The notes: a model not told the origin generated them from the letters alone. Positions 14,991 to 24,087 are shown, counted from the stretch's first letter. The stretch is 36,180 nucleotides of DNA from Chitinispirillales bacterium (GCA_031254105.1 JAIRVB010000045.1:1-36180); one strand, 5' to 3'. Numbers and translations: made by a program.

Positions 14991-16310
14991 ATGGACAGGT
15001 TAATTTTCGAAGACCTTTTAGAGTGGAAAAATCGAAGAGAGAAAATGCCCCTTATTCTTACAGGTGCAAGGCAGGTAGGAAAGACATGGCTTATGAGAGA
15101 GCTGGGGAAAAGGCATTTTAAAAACACCGCGTATATCTCGTTTGATTTAAACCCTGAATTAAGCAGGACGCTTGAGACTACAATTTCTCCCGCGGAAATC
15201 CTGCCGATTTTGCAGTCGGAAACCGGCGTCCCGATTACGCCCGATACACTTATCATTTTTGATGAGATACAGGAATCGCCGCGCGCATTGCTTTCTCTAA
15301 AATATTTTTGTGAGAATGCGCCGGAGTATAACATAATAGCGGCAGGGTCAACCCTTGGCGTAATGCTTCATAAACACAAATCTTTTCCTGTCGGCAAGGT
15401 GGAGTTTCTCAGCGTTCATCCGCTTTCGTTTTTTGAATTCTTAGACGCAACAGGCGAAAATGAGCTTTTGAAGTTTATTCTTCAAAATCCACCTCAAAAT
15501 TACACACCGTTTCACGAAAAGTTAATCAGACATCTGCGCATATACCTATATGTTGGAGGAATGCCGGCGGTTATTAACGAATATGTGAAAAACGGCAGTT
15601 TTGACAAAGTCCGAAAAGTGCAAAATTATATACTGAACGCCTATGACAGAGATTTTTCAAAGCACACAAAAGAGTCGTTTTCATCAAAACTGCGCATGCT
15701 CTGGCAGTCGGTTCCGTCGCAGTTAGCAAAAGAGAATAAAAAATTTACTTATGGAGCTGTAAAATCAGGATCTCGCGGCAGAGATTTTGAGACTGCCATA
15801 CAGTGGATGAGAGACAGCTCGCTGTTAGAAAAAATCAACAGGATCACAACAGCTAAAATGCCGCTCAAAGCGTATGAAGACTTCAGCGCCTTTAAGATAT
15901 ACCTCAACGATACAGGACTCCTCTGCGCAATGGCTGAAGTCGGTATGGAGATGATTGCGAACCGGGAAGCGCTCTTTATGGAGTTTAAGGGGGCTATCGC
16001 TGAACAATTCGTTTTTCAGGAGCTGAGACAATCTTTAAGCAACAGCCTGTTCTACTGGTCAAACGACAGCGGAAGCGCGGAAATAGACTTTCTCACACAG
16101 GACGCAAACAGTAACATAATCCCAATTGAGGTAAAATCCGGCATTAATCTAAGGGCAAAAAGTTTAGGGGTTTATATTGACAAATATTCACCAAAGTACA
16201 GCATAAGAACATCCCTTGCGCACTACAAGATAAGCATGCCGGACAATATAATAGATATGCCGCTTTACGCTGTTGCGAATATCAAAAATATTCTTGATAA
16301 CGGCGGCTGA
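14991..16310 (+). CDS. AAA ATPase with DUF4143 / PD-(D/E)XK C-terminal domain
   Basis: The 439-residue product is a P-loop ATPase of the AAA_14/DUF4143 family. Walker A is GARQVGKT (25-32), Walker B is LIIFDEIQ (87-94), and a sensor-like AAGSTLGVML follows. The C-terminal DUF4143 part includes a nuclease-like core (AEIDFLTQD ... IIPIEVKSG, about 360-385) with the Asp and Glu-x-Lys of a PD-(D/E)XK fold. The family is abundant in anaerobes and its physiological role is unsettled; DNA-related or mobile/defence functions have been suggested. AAGGAG lies upstream of ATG 14991. Immediately 5' are the 33-bp array and a perfect palindrome, so the gene may be linked to them. Confidence 0.88.
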   Translation: MDRLIFEDLLEWKNRREKMPLILTGARQVGKTWLMRELGKRHFKNTAYISFDLNPELSRTLETTISPAEILPILQSETGVPITPDTLIIFDEIQESPRALLSLKYFCENAPEYNIIAAGSTLGVMLHKHKSFPVGKVEFLSVHPLSFFEFLDATGENELLKFILQNPPQNYTPFHEKLIRHLRIYLYVGGMPAVINEYVKNGSFDKVRKVQNYILNAYDRDFSKHTKESFSSKLRMLWQSVPSQLAKENKKFTYGAVKSGSRGRDFETAIQWMRDSSLLEKINRITTAKMPLKAYEDFSAFKIYLNDTGLLCAMAEVGMEMIANREALFMEFKGAIAEQFVFQELRQSLSNSLFYWSNDSGSAEIDFLTQDANSNIIPIEVKSGINLRAKSLGVYIDKYSPKYSIRTSLAHYKISMPDNIIDMPLYAVANIKNILDNGG

Positions 16311-16675
16311 AACCATGCAGCCTGTTACATCAATTCTAATAAATACTGAAACTCTTTGAACGCTTTTTAAGACTAACGCCTGTAGTAAAAATCTTTGGTT
16401 ATCAGCGCCTGCCGCACACCAAAAAGTATATTTAAAATACCGAACCGAAACTGTAAGCAAGCTTATTTATCACAAACCATAAGTTTATAATACCAGGCCG
16501 CGATACCCGCACAGCGGCGGTAAATAGATTTGCCAATGAATAAATAAAATATCTTAAGCAGAAAACTATAAAAAATATAATGTGGAACTGACAGAACTGT
16601 TTGGCAAATGCAGAGATACCGGACAAGAAATTGGAGCCGTGATAATCTAAACCGCAAAAAAGGAAATATACAACT
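16311..16675. other. 365-bp intergenic region containing a flippase gene fragment
   Basis: No intact gene. The left 240 bp are AT-rich and featureless to my eye. From 16556 to about 16650 the sequence is a degraded copy of the 5' part of the flippase gene found at 17689 onward, and this runs up to the leader of the HEPN gene. Confidence 0.6.
16556..16650 (+). pseudogene. Degenerate 5' fragment of a polysaccharide flippase gene
   Basis: Bases 16556-16613 align with 17689-17746 of the intact flippase gene (AAGCAGAAAACTAT, ATAATGTGGAACT and CTGTTTGGCAA are shared) at roughly 80% identity, with a 1-base gap that breaks the frame. After an apparent deletion of about 35 bp the similarity seems to resume (GATAC...CGTGATAAT) up to about 16650, matching the RILGPKDYGLIG region. 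It looks like the remnant of an older or duplicated flippase interrupted where the HEPN/MNT pair now sits. Confidence 0.65.
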
Positions 16676-17098
16676 ATGGCATTACCAGAAAAAAGATGGA
16701 TACAGCGGTTTGACAATTATTTGAGCGTATTACAGCATTTAGAAAGTTTTGTTGCCATACAAGATACACGCCCGCTGTCCGTTGCCGAAGAATTCGCGAT
16801 AATAAAAGCATTTGAACTGGTATATGAATGCGCATGGAATGTGCTTAAAGATTATTTGCTTGAAAAAGGATATGTCGAGATACACGGCTCGCGTGACGCG
16901 GTACGAAACGCTTTTCGTGTCGGGCTTATAGATGACGGCGAAATTTGGTTTGATATGATAAAAAATCGAAACACCACCGCTCACGCATACGATGAAGAAA
17001 CCGCGCAAAATGTATCTTTTGTCGTTTCAAACAATTATATGGATGAATTTAGAAAACTGAAAGTAAAATTTGAAAAATACAGGCAGGAAAAAGAATAA
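16676..17098 (+). CDS. HEPN-domain toxin (HepT-like, HI0074 family)
   Basis: The 140-residue all-alpha protein fits the 'nucleotidyltransferase substrate-binding protein' HI0074 family, now seen as HEPN ribonuclease toxins. The active-site motif is R98-N-T-T-A-H103 (IKNRNTTAHAYDEE), matching Rx4H. The rest is amphipathic helices (FAIIKAFELVYECAWNVLKDYLLEKG). In HEPN/MNT systems the MNT partner inactivates HEPN by AMPylating a nearby Tyr; Tyr105, two residues after the His, is a candidate. Its TAA overlaps the ATG of the MNT gene by one base (TAATG), so the pair is translationally coupled. AAGGA upstream of ATG 16676 is a plausible ribosome binding site. Confidence 0.88.
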   Translation: MALPEKRWIQRFDNYLSVLQHLESFVAIQDTRPLSVAEEFAIIKAFELVYECAWNVLKDYLLEKGYVEIHGSRDAVRNAFRVGLIDDGEIWFDMIKNRNTTAHAYDEETAQNVSFVVSNNYMDEFRKLKVKFEKYRQEKE

Positions 17099-17394
17099 TG
17101 TTCGGACTTCCCGACAAAACCGTAGCCTTAATAAACGAAATATTCACTAAATACCCAGCTATCGAAAAAGTACTAATATATGGCTCCCGCGCAAGAGGCG
17201 ACTATAGAAACGGATCTGATATCGACTTAACGGTAATCGGCGACATTACCGTAAGAGATAAAATTCACATCTCAGGACTTATTGACGATTTACCAATACC
17301 TTACATGTGTGATTTGTCAATTTTTAAAAATATAAAAAATGAAAATTTAGTTGAGCATATCGAGCGGGTCGGACAGGTTTTTTATGAGAGATAA
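17098..17394 (+). CDS. MNT-domain nucleotidyltransferase antitoxin
   Basis: The 98-residue minimal nucleotidyltransferase carries the signature GSRARG (29-34) followed by GSDIDL (39-44), i.e. GSx10DxD with Asp41 and Asp43. The third acidic position may be Asp72 (YMCDLSIF). Proteins of this size pair with HEPN toxins and neutralise them by adding AMP. It starts inside the HEPN stop codon. Nothing follows for 234 bp except a minus-strand remnant, so the module is two genes only. Confidence 0.9.
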   Translation: MFGLPDKTVALINEIFTKYPAIEKVLIYGSRARGDYRNGSDIDLTVIGDITVRDKIHISGLIDDLPIPYMCDLSIFKNIKNENLVEHIERVGQVFYER

Positions 17395-17463
17395 AACAGG
17401 AATAAGGCGCCAAACTTACGGCAAAAAGTATATCTAAGTACTGACCTGCTCCAGATTTGGCAA

Positions 17464-17610
17464 TCACTGATAGTCCAATTCGACATGCGCATGATTCAAA
17501 AATCCGTCAATTATTGCAATTTCCCCAAGTAATGTGTTATTTTTAAAATAGTTTACATGCCCAACCAAAATATGCGCAATGCGCCCGATTACATTAGCAA
17601 TAGTCCAAGG
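17464..17610 (-). pseudogene. Minus-strand coding-like fragment, unrecognised
   Basis: A 48-codon open frame between stops has coding-like composition (VIGRIAHILVGHVNYF, LLGEIAIIDGFLNHAHVELD) but no ATG and no family I recognise. It lies between the MNT gene and the flippase. It may be the tail of a lost gene or chance. Confidence 0.2.
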
Positions 17611-17628
17611 TTAGAAAAGCTGCCTTAA

Positions 17629-19146
17629 ATGAGCAACTCACAAATCACGAAAAATACGCTGCCCATAGAAGAGGATACCAAAAACCTCAAGCAGAAAACT
17701 ATTAAAGGGATAATGTGGAACTTTGTAGAGCTGTTTGGCAAGTATGGCCTCACTCTGCTTATTTCACTTACTCTTGCGCGGATACTCGGGCCCAAAGATT
17801 ACGGGTTGATAGGTTTGGCAACAGCTTTTTTTGCCATTGCTAACGCGATTATTGACGGCGGATTTAAAACAGTTCTTATCAGAAAAAAAACAGTTACTTC
17901 CGCCGATTACAATACGATTTTTTACTTTAACCTTTTTGCCTCCGCTGTGGTGTATGCCGCAGTCTTTTTTCTGGCGCCGCTTATCGCTAAGTTTTACGGG
18001 GAACCGCGGCTTGTACCTTTAACGCGGTTTATAGGCATAACATTTTTCTTTAATGCTTTATGTTTGATACAGCAGACTGATAGGAGCCGGAAGCTTAATT
18101 TTAAGATTCAGGCTTTTATTACGCTTCCGGCAGGATTGGTTTCGGGGGCTGTTGCGATTTATCTGGCGCTTAATGGATTTGGTGTTTGGAGTCTGGCGGT
18201 TCAGATGGTGCTCGGGTCTTTTTTAGTTACAGGGTTGTATTGGGCGCTTAATGGGTGGCGGCCATCCTTAGTGTTTAGTTGGGGGAGCTTTAGGGAGATG
18301 TTTTCGGGGGGGGTGATGTTTTTTTTATATTCGATTTTGCAGTCGATATACACTAATGGTGTTACTCTGATAGTTGGAAAAGTAGTTCCTGTACAGCAAT
18401 TAGGGTACTATACCTTAGGTAATAAGATTATTACGCTATCATCACAAAATATTAGAAACGCAGTCCAGACAGTAACATTTCCGGCGTTTTCGAAAGTACA
18501 AGATGACAGAAAAAAGCTGACGCAAGGCTACAGGATGGTTATACAGAGTGTTACGGCAATTGTGTTTCCGCTTATGGCTGCACTTTTCATCTTGTCCGAA
18601 CCATTGATACAGCTCTTTTTAGGTGAAAAGTGGATCCCGGCAGTACCATACTTGAAAATATTATGTGTCTCTGGAGCGATATCATCACTTAGTAGTATTA
18701 ATGCGAATGTACTTACCGTTAAAGCATCTCCGGAACTTAATCTTAAACTAAAGGTAGTGAGAATAACTCTTATGCTTTCGGTTATAGCGCTATTGGCTAA
18801 CTTTGGAATGATTGTGATGCTATGGGGGATGGTATTCAATTATGCTTGCGCTTACATTTTGAACAGTTATTTTAATTTGCCATATATGGACTATTCTATT
18901 CTGCGGCAGATAAGGGATGTTTTACCTGCCGTTGCATCTTCTGTATTTATGGCTATGATACTGTATTGCATACAGATGATAATTCCTGTTGACGCTTTAC
19001 ACTTACAACTAATTTTGTCTGTCCCTGTTGCAGGTATATCATATGTAGTTTTTTGTTATCTATTTAAAGTGGCAGCTATGAAACAGTTTTTGCAGAGTAT
19101 TGGCAAAAGGTATTTTCCTGTTTCTGTTAGAACTTTATATCCGTAA
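17629..19146 (+). CDS. Oligosaccharide flippase, Wzx/PST family
   Basis: The 505-residue membrane protein has roughly 12-14 hydrophobic segments. Its N-terminus (TIKGIMWNFVELFGKYGLTLLISLTLARILGPKDYGLIGLATAF) is typical of polysaccharide-transport (MATE/MVF-fold) exporters that flip undecaprenyl-linked repeat units to the periplasm. It opens the glycan locus and presumably works with the Wzy-like polymerase encoded further along. No clear ribosome binding site precedes ATG 17629. A decayed copy of its 5' part lies at 16556. Homopolymer runs (poly-G and poly-T near 18300) lie within the gene but the frame is intact. Confidence 0.9.
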   Translation: MSNSQITKNTLPIEEDTKNLKQKTIKGIMWNFVELFGKYGLTLLISLTLARILGPKDYGLIGLATAFFAIANAIIDGGFKTVLIRKKTVTSADYNTIFYFNLFASAVVYAAVFFLAPLIAKFYGEPRLVPLTRFIGITFFFNALCLIQQTDRSRKLNFKIQAFITLPAGLVSGAVAIYLALNGFGVWSLAVQMVLGSFLVTGLYWALNGWRPSLVFSWGSFREMFSGGVMFFLYSILQSIYTNGVTLIVGKVVPVQQLGYYTLGNKIITLSSQNIRNAVQTVTFPAFSKVQDDRKKLTQGYRMVIQSVTAIVFPLMAALFILSEPLIQLFLGEKWIPAVPYLKILCVSGAISSLSSINANVLTVKASPELNLKLKVVRITLMLSVIALLANFGMIVMLWGMVFNYACAYILNSYFNLPYMDYSILRQIRDVLPAVASSVFMAMILYCIQMIIPVDALHLQLILSVPVAGISYVVFCYLFKVAAMKQFLQSIGKRYFPVSVRTLYP

Positions 19147-19206
19147 GATAATATTTGTTTTTTAAGATGTTTTAAATAAAAATAGAAAGTTGAAACACAA
19201 AAATCA

Positions 19207-19641
19207 ATGAAAAAGTATAAAATAGGATATACAACGGGAGTCTATGATTTGTTCCATATAGGCCATCTGAATATTTTAAAAAATGCAAAGGAATTGTGTG
19301 AATACTTGATTGTTGGTGTAAGTACGGATGAGCTTGTAATGGAGTATAAAAGTAAAAAAACTGTTATACCTTTTGAAGAAAGAAAACAAATTATTGAGGC
19401 AATAAAATACATCGATGAAGTTATTGTTCAAGAAGATATGGACAAATATGGGGCATGGGAAAAGTATCACTTTGATGTTCTTTTTCACGGAGATGATTGG
19501 AAAAATAGCTCTTTGTATAATGAAATGGAGGAAAAACTTAAACAGGTTGGCGTAGATTTGGTTTTTTTCCCATATACAAAAGGAACATCGTCTACTGAAC
19601 TAAAACGAGCGTTATATACAATGTCGGAAGGACAGGTGTAA
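19207..19641 (+). CDS. Cytidylyltransferase-like protein, probable glycerol-3-phosphate cytidylyltransferase
   Basis: The 144-residue product is a nucleotidyltransferase of the HxGH superfamily: GVYDLFHIGHLNIL with H17-I-G-H20, and the late GTSSTELK motif that corresponds to the ISTT/SS region binding the phosphates. Length and the GYTTGVYDLFHIGH start match TagD-like glycerol-3-phosphate cytidylyltransferases, which make CDP-glycerol from CTP. Substrate cannot be fixed from sequence alone; other polyol or ethanolamine phosphates are possible. It sits two bases before the TupA-like gene. From here the DNA is clearly more AT-rich than upstream genes, suggesting transfer. Confidence 0.85.
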   Translation: MKKYKIGYTTGVYDLFHIGHLNILKNAKELCEYLIVGVSTDELVMEYKSKKTVIPFEERKQIIEAIKYIDEVIVQEDMDKYGAWEKYHFDVLFHGDDWKNSSLYNEMEEKLKQVGVDLVFFPYTKGTSSTELKRALYTMSEGQV

Positions 19642-19643
19642 AA

Positions 19644-20702
19644 ATGAAAAATCTTTTGAAAAAGATTTTTAAAAGATGCTTAATAAGGATTATTAATAAA
19701 ACCTACACAATATATCCTCCTCCCCAAATATCCTATCTTGCACAATGTTTTGGTGTTAAAGATATTGATCTCAATTTTAAAAGGTCTCGTGAATTTTATA
19801 AAAATGGTGGTGATTATCTCCTTAATTTTATTTTTCCAAAATCATGGCAAGAAAAGATTGGTTATTATGTTCATAATTATTATAATTATTCACCAAAGTT
19901 AATTGCGATTAGGCATAAGTGGTTGGCAAAGAAATGGACGGAGAGATGGATTGGTGAACAATATGTTGTTCCGACATATGGAGTATGGGATACAACTGCA
20001 GATATTGAATGGGATAAATTACCTAAATCTTTCGTATTAAAAGCATGTATGGGTTATAGGGGGGAACAAGTTATTGTTGTGTATGACAAATATGCTGTAA
20101 ATAAAACAAATATTCTAAGAACAATGCAAAAGCATATTGACAAATCGCCAACGTTTACGAAGAAAAAAATCATTGCGGAGATGCTGTTGTTGGATTCTAA
20201 CGGCCTTATATGCCCTCAATATCAATTCTATTGTGGGCAGGGTAAACCATTATGTTGCAGAGTAGATTTTCGTTTGCATACAGATGTTAATGCAAAGTTT
20301 GCAAATATGGTGTTTTATGATATACCTAATTGGCAAAAACTTCTGATTCAGTATGGGAAAAAACCAAGCCATCGAGAAGTTCCTTGTCCAAAAAATTTGG
20401 ATGAAATGATAAAGGTAGCATCGGAATTGTCATCGCACTTTCCTATAAGCAGAATAGATCTATATAATGTTAATGAACATATTTATGTCGGAGAAATAAC
20501 TCTTGCTCCTGGTAGCGCAGTTCATAGTCCAATAACTCCTTCCGAATATGATTTTCGTCTCGGAGAAGGTGTAGGTAATGTTATTCCGGTACACGAATTA
20601 GATAAAATAATATTGAAAGACAAAGGGGAATTTTCGTTGGACGAAATAGGTTGGTCGAAACATTATGATTATAAATCTCGTTTAATAAAAGAGGTGACTT
20701 AA
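19644..20702 (+). CDS. TupA-like ATP-grasp protein of glycan synthesis
   Basis: The 352-residue protein resembles the TupA-like ATP-grasp family linked to teichuronopeptide and capsule loci. Features are the basic N-terminus, WIGEQYVVPTYGVWDT, LPKSFVLKACMGYRGEQVIVV (ATP-binding loop region), FTKKKIIAEMLLLDSNGL and the metal-binding end YVGEITLAPGSAVHSPITP, where Glu lies in the ATP-grasp D/E-x-N-like position. ATP-grasp enzymes join a carboxylate to an amine, so it may add an amino acid or amine to a uronic acid in the polymer. There is no membrane segment. It overlaps the sulfotransferase gene by one base (TAATG). Confidence 0.75.
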   Translation: MKNLLKKIFKRCLIRIINKTYTIYPPPQISYLAQCFGVKDIDLNFKRSREFYKNGGDYLLNFIFPKSWQEKIGYYVHNYYNYSPKLIAIRHKWLAKKWTERWIGEQYVVPTYGVWDTTADIEWDKLPKSFVLKACMGYRGEQVIVVYDKYAVNKTNILRTMQKHIDKSPTFTKKKIIAEMLLLDSNGLICPQYQFYCGQGKPLCCRVDFRLHTDVNAKFANMVFYDIPNWQKLLIQYGKKPSHREVPCPKNLDEMIKVASELSSHFPISRIDLYNVNEHIYVGEITLAPGSAVHSPITPSEYDFRLGEGVGNVIPVHELDKIILKDKGEFSLDEIGWSKHYDYKSRLIKEVT

Positions 20703-21727
20703 TGAAAACAATAGGTGTTTGTGGTTATGTTTCAACCGGCAGCAGTGCAGTTGTTGACCTGTTGCATGAGTTTGATGACGCGCAAGTTTTGGATGATGAG
20801 TTTAGGATTGTACACTTTCCGGATGGATTGGAAGATTTGCAATATAATTTAAAAAGTATGTATTCCAGTGTTGTCGCAATAAAACGATTCAGAGTGTTTT
20901 CAAAAACGTGTTTACCAAAAAATATTGAAATAGACAACATCATTGATAATTTTTTAAAACAAATTGTTCAAAATACATGGTATGGCAAAAGCAATTATTT
21001 AAATTTTTATTTGCCTTCCGTAGATACTTATTTAGAAAAAATCATTCGTAAAACGCGCGCTAATAAAATGATAAAAGGTTTAGAAAATAAGTTTCTTTAT
21101 AAAATAGAGTGCAGCATAATGCCGGAAATATTTGATAAAGCAGCCAAGAATTTTGTTTTAGATATTTTGGGTATTATGGGAATGGATTATAGTCATAACG
21201 AAAATAAAGTAATTATACTTAATCAGCCATTTTTAGCGCGTGACCCTATAAAAAGTTTCAAATTTTATCAAAATCCTGCGTCTATAATTGTTGATCGTGA
21301 TCCGCGGGATCATTATCTTTTTGCGAAGAAATTTTTATCTCAAAAAGGTTGTTACGCGATTCCGTGTGATAATGTTGATGACTACATTAAGCATTACCGT
21401 TTTGTGCGCCAATCTTCACAAGACTTGCGGAAAAGAAAAGATGTGATGTTTGTTAATTTTGAAGAACTCGTTTATGATTGCGAAAATGCAACAAAAAAAG
21501 TTGTAGATTTCGTGGGAGTGACAGATCGTGTTCGTAAAGGCGAATGTTTTAAACCAACTCATTCCAGAAATAACACTCAACTTTCCAAAAAGTATACAGA
21601 ATATAATTCCGATATAAAAAAGATAGAACAGGAACTACCAGAATATTTATTTCCGTTTGAGAATTATCCGGATATTGAATCGGAGGGAAAAATGTTTTGG
21701 GGTTGCCAAAAGAGGAAAATATGTTAA
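20702..21727 (+). CDS. Sulfotransferase-family protein
   Basis: The 341-residue product has the layout of PAPS-dependent sulfotransferases: a P-loop-like 5'-phosphosulfate site GYVSTGSSAVVDLL (8-21) and a 3'-phosphate site IIVDRDPRDHYLFAKK (about 195-210), followed by FVNFEELVYDCENATKKVVDFVG, as in family members. It would transfer sulfate from PAPS to a sugar hydroxyl of the repeat unit in the cytoplasm. No PAPS synthesis genes are in the window. Alternative P-loop functions cannot be fully excluded. It is translationally coupled to the TupA-like gene by TAATG and followed after 19 bp by the Fe-S protein gene. Confidence 0.75.
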   Translation: MKTIGVCGYVSTGSSAVVDLLHEFDDAQVLDDEFRIVHFPDGLEDLQYNLKSMYSSVVAIKRFRVFSKTCLPKNIEIDNIIDNFLKQIVQNTWYGKSNYLNFYLPSVDTYLEKIIRKTRANKMIKGLENKFLYKIECSIMPEIFDKAAKNFVLDILGIMGMDYSHNENKVIILNQPFLARDPIKSFKFYQNPASIIVDRDPRDHYLFAKKFLSQKGCYAIPCDNVDDYIKHYRFVRQSSQDLRKRKDVMFVNFEELVYDCENATKKVVDFVGVTDRVRKGECFKPTHSRNNTQLSKKYTEYNSDIKKIEQELPEYLFPFENYPDIESEGKMFWGCQKRKIC

Positions 21728-21746
21728 ATGATTTTGGGAGATAGAA

Positions 21747-22922
21747 ATGACAATAATTGAAAACACAAATCTTTGTAACGGATGTCATGCCTGTTACAGT
21801 ATTTGTCCTGATGATGCCATAGCAATGAAAGAAAACTCTGAGGGTTTTTTATTTCCAAACATTAATTGTGGAAAATGCGATGAGTGCGGGCTTTGTAAAA
21901 AAACTTGCCCTATGAATAAAACGCAAATTGAAAGAACCGGAGAATCAAAACTACCGAGAACATTTGCTGTTACTCATAAAAACGAAGAAATTCTTCTGAA
22001 TAGTTCGAGCGGCGGAGCTTTTACACTTTTTGCAGAACAAGTAATAAATGAGGGTGGCGTTGTATTTGGCGCACGGTTTAATGAAAATTGGGAAATTATA
22101 CATGATTATGCAGAAACCTTAGAGGGGTTAGCGGCATTTAGGCGTTCAAAATATATTCAAAGCAGAATCGGGGATGTCTATAAACAGGTAAAAAATTTTC
22201 TTACAGAAACAAACAGAAATAGGAAAGTACTTTTTGTAGGTTCACCTTGCCAAATAGGTGGATTGAAGTCGTATTTGCAAAAAGATTATGAAAATTTAAT
22301 ATGTGCTGATTTTATTTGTGCAAAAATGCCTTCGCCAAAGGTTTGGCGTAAATACATTGAATATCATGAAAAGAAACAGGGTTCCAAAATTACTAGAATT
22401 GCACAACGTGTTAAAAAAAATCATCGTTGGGCTCCTTTTTATGTTTTGATTAGTTTTGCTGACGGAAGACAACGTTATATATTAAATAATTTCGATTTAT
22501 TTAAGGGTTCTTGGCACGATAACCTGTTCTTGCGTAAATCATGCCATAATTGCGGATTCAAAACTGCAAACAGAAATTCAGACATAACATTCGCTGATTT
22601 TTGGGGTATACAGGATATTGCTCCTGAAGCATATGACAGCAGAGGAACTTCATTAGTTTCAGTACATTCATCTGAAGGGCAGAAATTTTTTGATTTAGTA
22701 AAATATGGCGCTAAATTTTTAGAAGTTAATAGCGAAGAAACATTTCGCCACCACAGAAGAAGAAATGCTCTTTTTTCACAAACAATGTCTGAAAGACGTA
22801 CTGCATTTATGGAAGATATTGATCGCCTACCATTTGATAAACTGATAAAAAAATACGTTAAAATTTCGTTTATTCGTAAAGTTTATAGAAATGTAAAAGT
22901 AGTTTTGTTTGGAATTAGGTAA
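21747..22922 (+). CDS. Coenzyme F420 hydrogenase/dehydrogenase beta-subunit family protein (glycan-locus type)
   Basis: The 391-residue protein begins with two [4Fe-4S] ferredoxin motifs (CNGCHACYSICP, 9-20; CGKCDECGLCKKTCP, 37-51). The FrhB-like region follows: NSSSGGAFTLFAEQVI, FVGSPCQIGGLKSYLQ, and a late set of cysteines (KSCHNCGF) before ITFADFWGI. In glycan loci such genes regularly neighbour polysaccharide pyruvyltransferases, as here, 3 bp downstream. A redox step on a sugar or on a pyruvyl donor is plausible; dependence on F420 itself is unlikely in this context. GGGAGA precedes ATG 21747. Confidence 0.88.
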   Translation: MTIIENTNLCNGCHACYSICPDDAIAMKENSEGFLFPNINCGKCDECGLCKKTCPMNKTQIERTGESKLPRTFAVTHKNEEILLNSSSGGAFTLFAEQVINEGGVVFGARFNENWEIIHDYAETLEGLAAFRRSKYIQSRIGDVYKQVKNFLTETNRNRKVLFVGSPCQIGGLKSYLQKDYENLICADFICAKMPSPKVWRKYIEYHEKKQGSKITRIAQRVKKNHRWAPFYVLISFADGRQRYILNNFDLFKGSWHDNLFLRKSCHNCGFKTANRNSDITFADFWGIQDIAPEAYDSRGTSLVSVHSSEGQKFFDLVKYGAKFLEVNSEETFRHHRRRNALFSQTMSERRTAFMEDIDRLPFDKLIKKYVKISFIRKVYRNVKVVLFGIR

Positions 22923-22925
22923 TAT

Positions 22926-24059
22926 ATGAAAATCGGAGTAATGACACATTGGTGGTCAAAAGACAATTATGGACAGCAGCTACAATGTTATGCCATGCAA
23001 AAGTATCTGCGTGACTCAGGGCATGATGCGTATTTGATACGATATAACGCAAATAAAGATTATATACCAACACCTATTTGGAAAAAAATCCCCAAAGCCT
23101 TAAATCCTATTAAGTTATACGAATTTCTGGCATATAAAAAACGAGTTATTTTGAATGCTAAAGATACAAGAAACGACGAGCGAAAATTTGAGGATTTTCG
23201 TGCCAAGCATATTAAACAGTCCGAAAAAGTTTACTATTATTATGAAGATTTAAGAGCAAAGCCACCGGAAGCGGATATATATATTGTAGGCTCCGATCAG
23301 GTATGGAATCCATCCTATCTTCCATCGGTGGAAAGACAAGGTAGAGCTTTTTTCCTGGATTTCGGCGATCAGTCTACAAAAAGAATTTCGTATGCGGCAA
23401 GTTTTGGCAAAGAAAAATTAGATAATAGTTTTATTAATGTAATCACTCCACTGCTACAAAAATTCAATTACGTATCGGTAAGGGAAAAGTCCGGGCTAAA
23501 TATTTGTAAACAGTGCGGTATTAATAATGCAGAATGGGTTCCTGATCCGACTATGCTTTTAGAGGCTGACGTATACCGTACTTTATATGAAAATGAACCG
23601 CTTAAAAAAACAGATGAACGTTACTGTTTTTTATATTATTTGGGAAACAAATGCGATGTTTCTGTTAAAACCGTGTACGCTTGGGCTAAAAAGAAAAATC
23701 TTACCGTCATATATGTTTCTGCTAATTCACAGATTGATAAATATAAAAAAACCTATGCAACAATTCCGGAATGGATTTATTTGTTGGAGCACGCTGAATA
23801 TGTTATAACAAATTCTTATCATTGCGGTATCTTTTCACTAATATTTGAGAAGAAATTTGGAATTATGCCGCTTTCGGGAACACATGTAGGCATGAATAGT
23901 AGATTTGAATCTCTGTTCGAGCAGTTAAAAACAGGAAAAAGATTTTTAGATTCGGAATTTTCTATTTTAGATAAAAAAATTGATTGGCAATCAGTTTCTA
24001 AAAAAATTCAAGTATTACGAGAGTCTTGTAAGTTATTTGAGTACTCAATCGAAGTATAA
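22926..24059 (+). CDS. Polysaccharide pyruvyl transferase family protein
   Basis: The 377-residue protein shows the family's GT-B-like pattern: MKIGVMTHWWSKDNYGQQLQCYAMQKYLRDSGHDAYLIRY, DIYIVGSDQVWNP, ISYAASFGKEKLD, VSVREKSG, PDPTMLLEADVY and ITNSYHCGIFSLIFEKKF. These enzymes add ketal-linked pyruvate from phosphoenolpyruvate to sugars, although in some loci related proteins act as glycosyltransferases. It is paired with the upstream Fe-S flavoprotein-like gene (3-bp gap), a common combination. Its role is inferred as a modification of the exported polymer. Confidence 0.88.
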   Translation: MKIGVMTHWWSKDNYGQQLQCYAMQKYLRDSGHDAYLIRYNANKDYIPTPIWKKIPKALNPIKLYEFLAYKKRVILNAKDTRNDERKFEDFRAKHIKQSEKVYYYYEDLRAKPPEADIYIVGSDQVWNPSYLPSVERQGRAFFLDFGDQSTKRISYAASFGKEKLDNSFINVITPLLQKFNYVSVREKSGLNICKQCGINNAEWVPDPTMLLEADVYRTLYENEPLKKTDERYCFLYYLGNKCDVSVKTVYAWAKKKNLTVIYVSANSQIDKYKKTYATIPEWIYLLEHAEYVITNSYHCGIFSLIFEKKFGIMPLSGTHVGMNSRFESLFEQLKTGKRFLDSEFSILDKKIDWQSVSKKIQVLRESCKLFEYSIEV

Positions 24060-24087
24060 AAGAACGAATAAAGGCAGGTAAGTAGTT

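Noticed and set aside
21747-22922. A second hydrogenase or F420-dependent enzyme
   Set aside because: Its neighbours are glycan genes, especially a pyruvyltransferase, and no hydrogenase subunit accompanies it.
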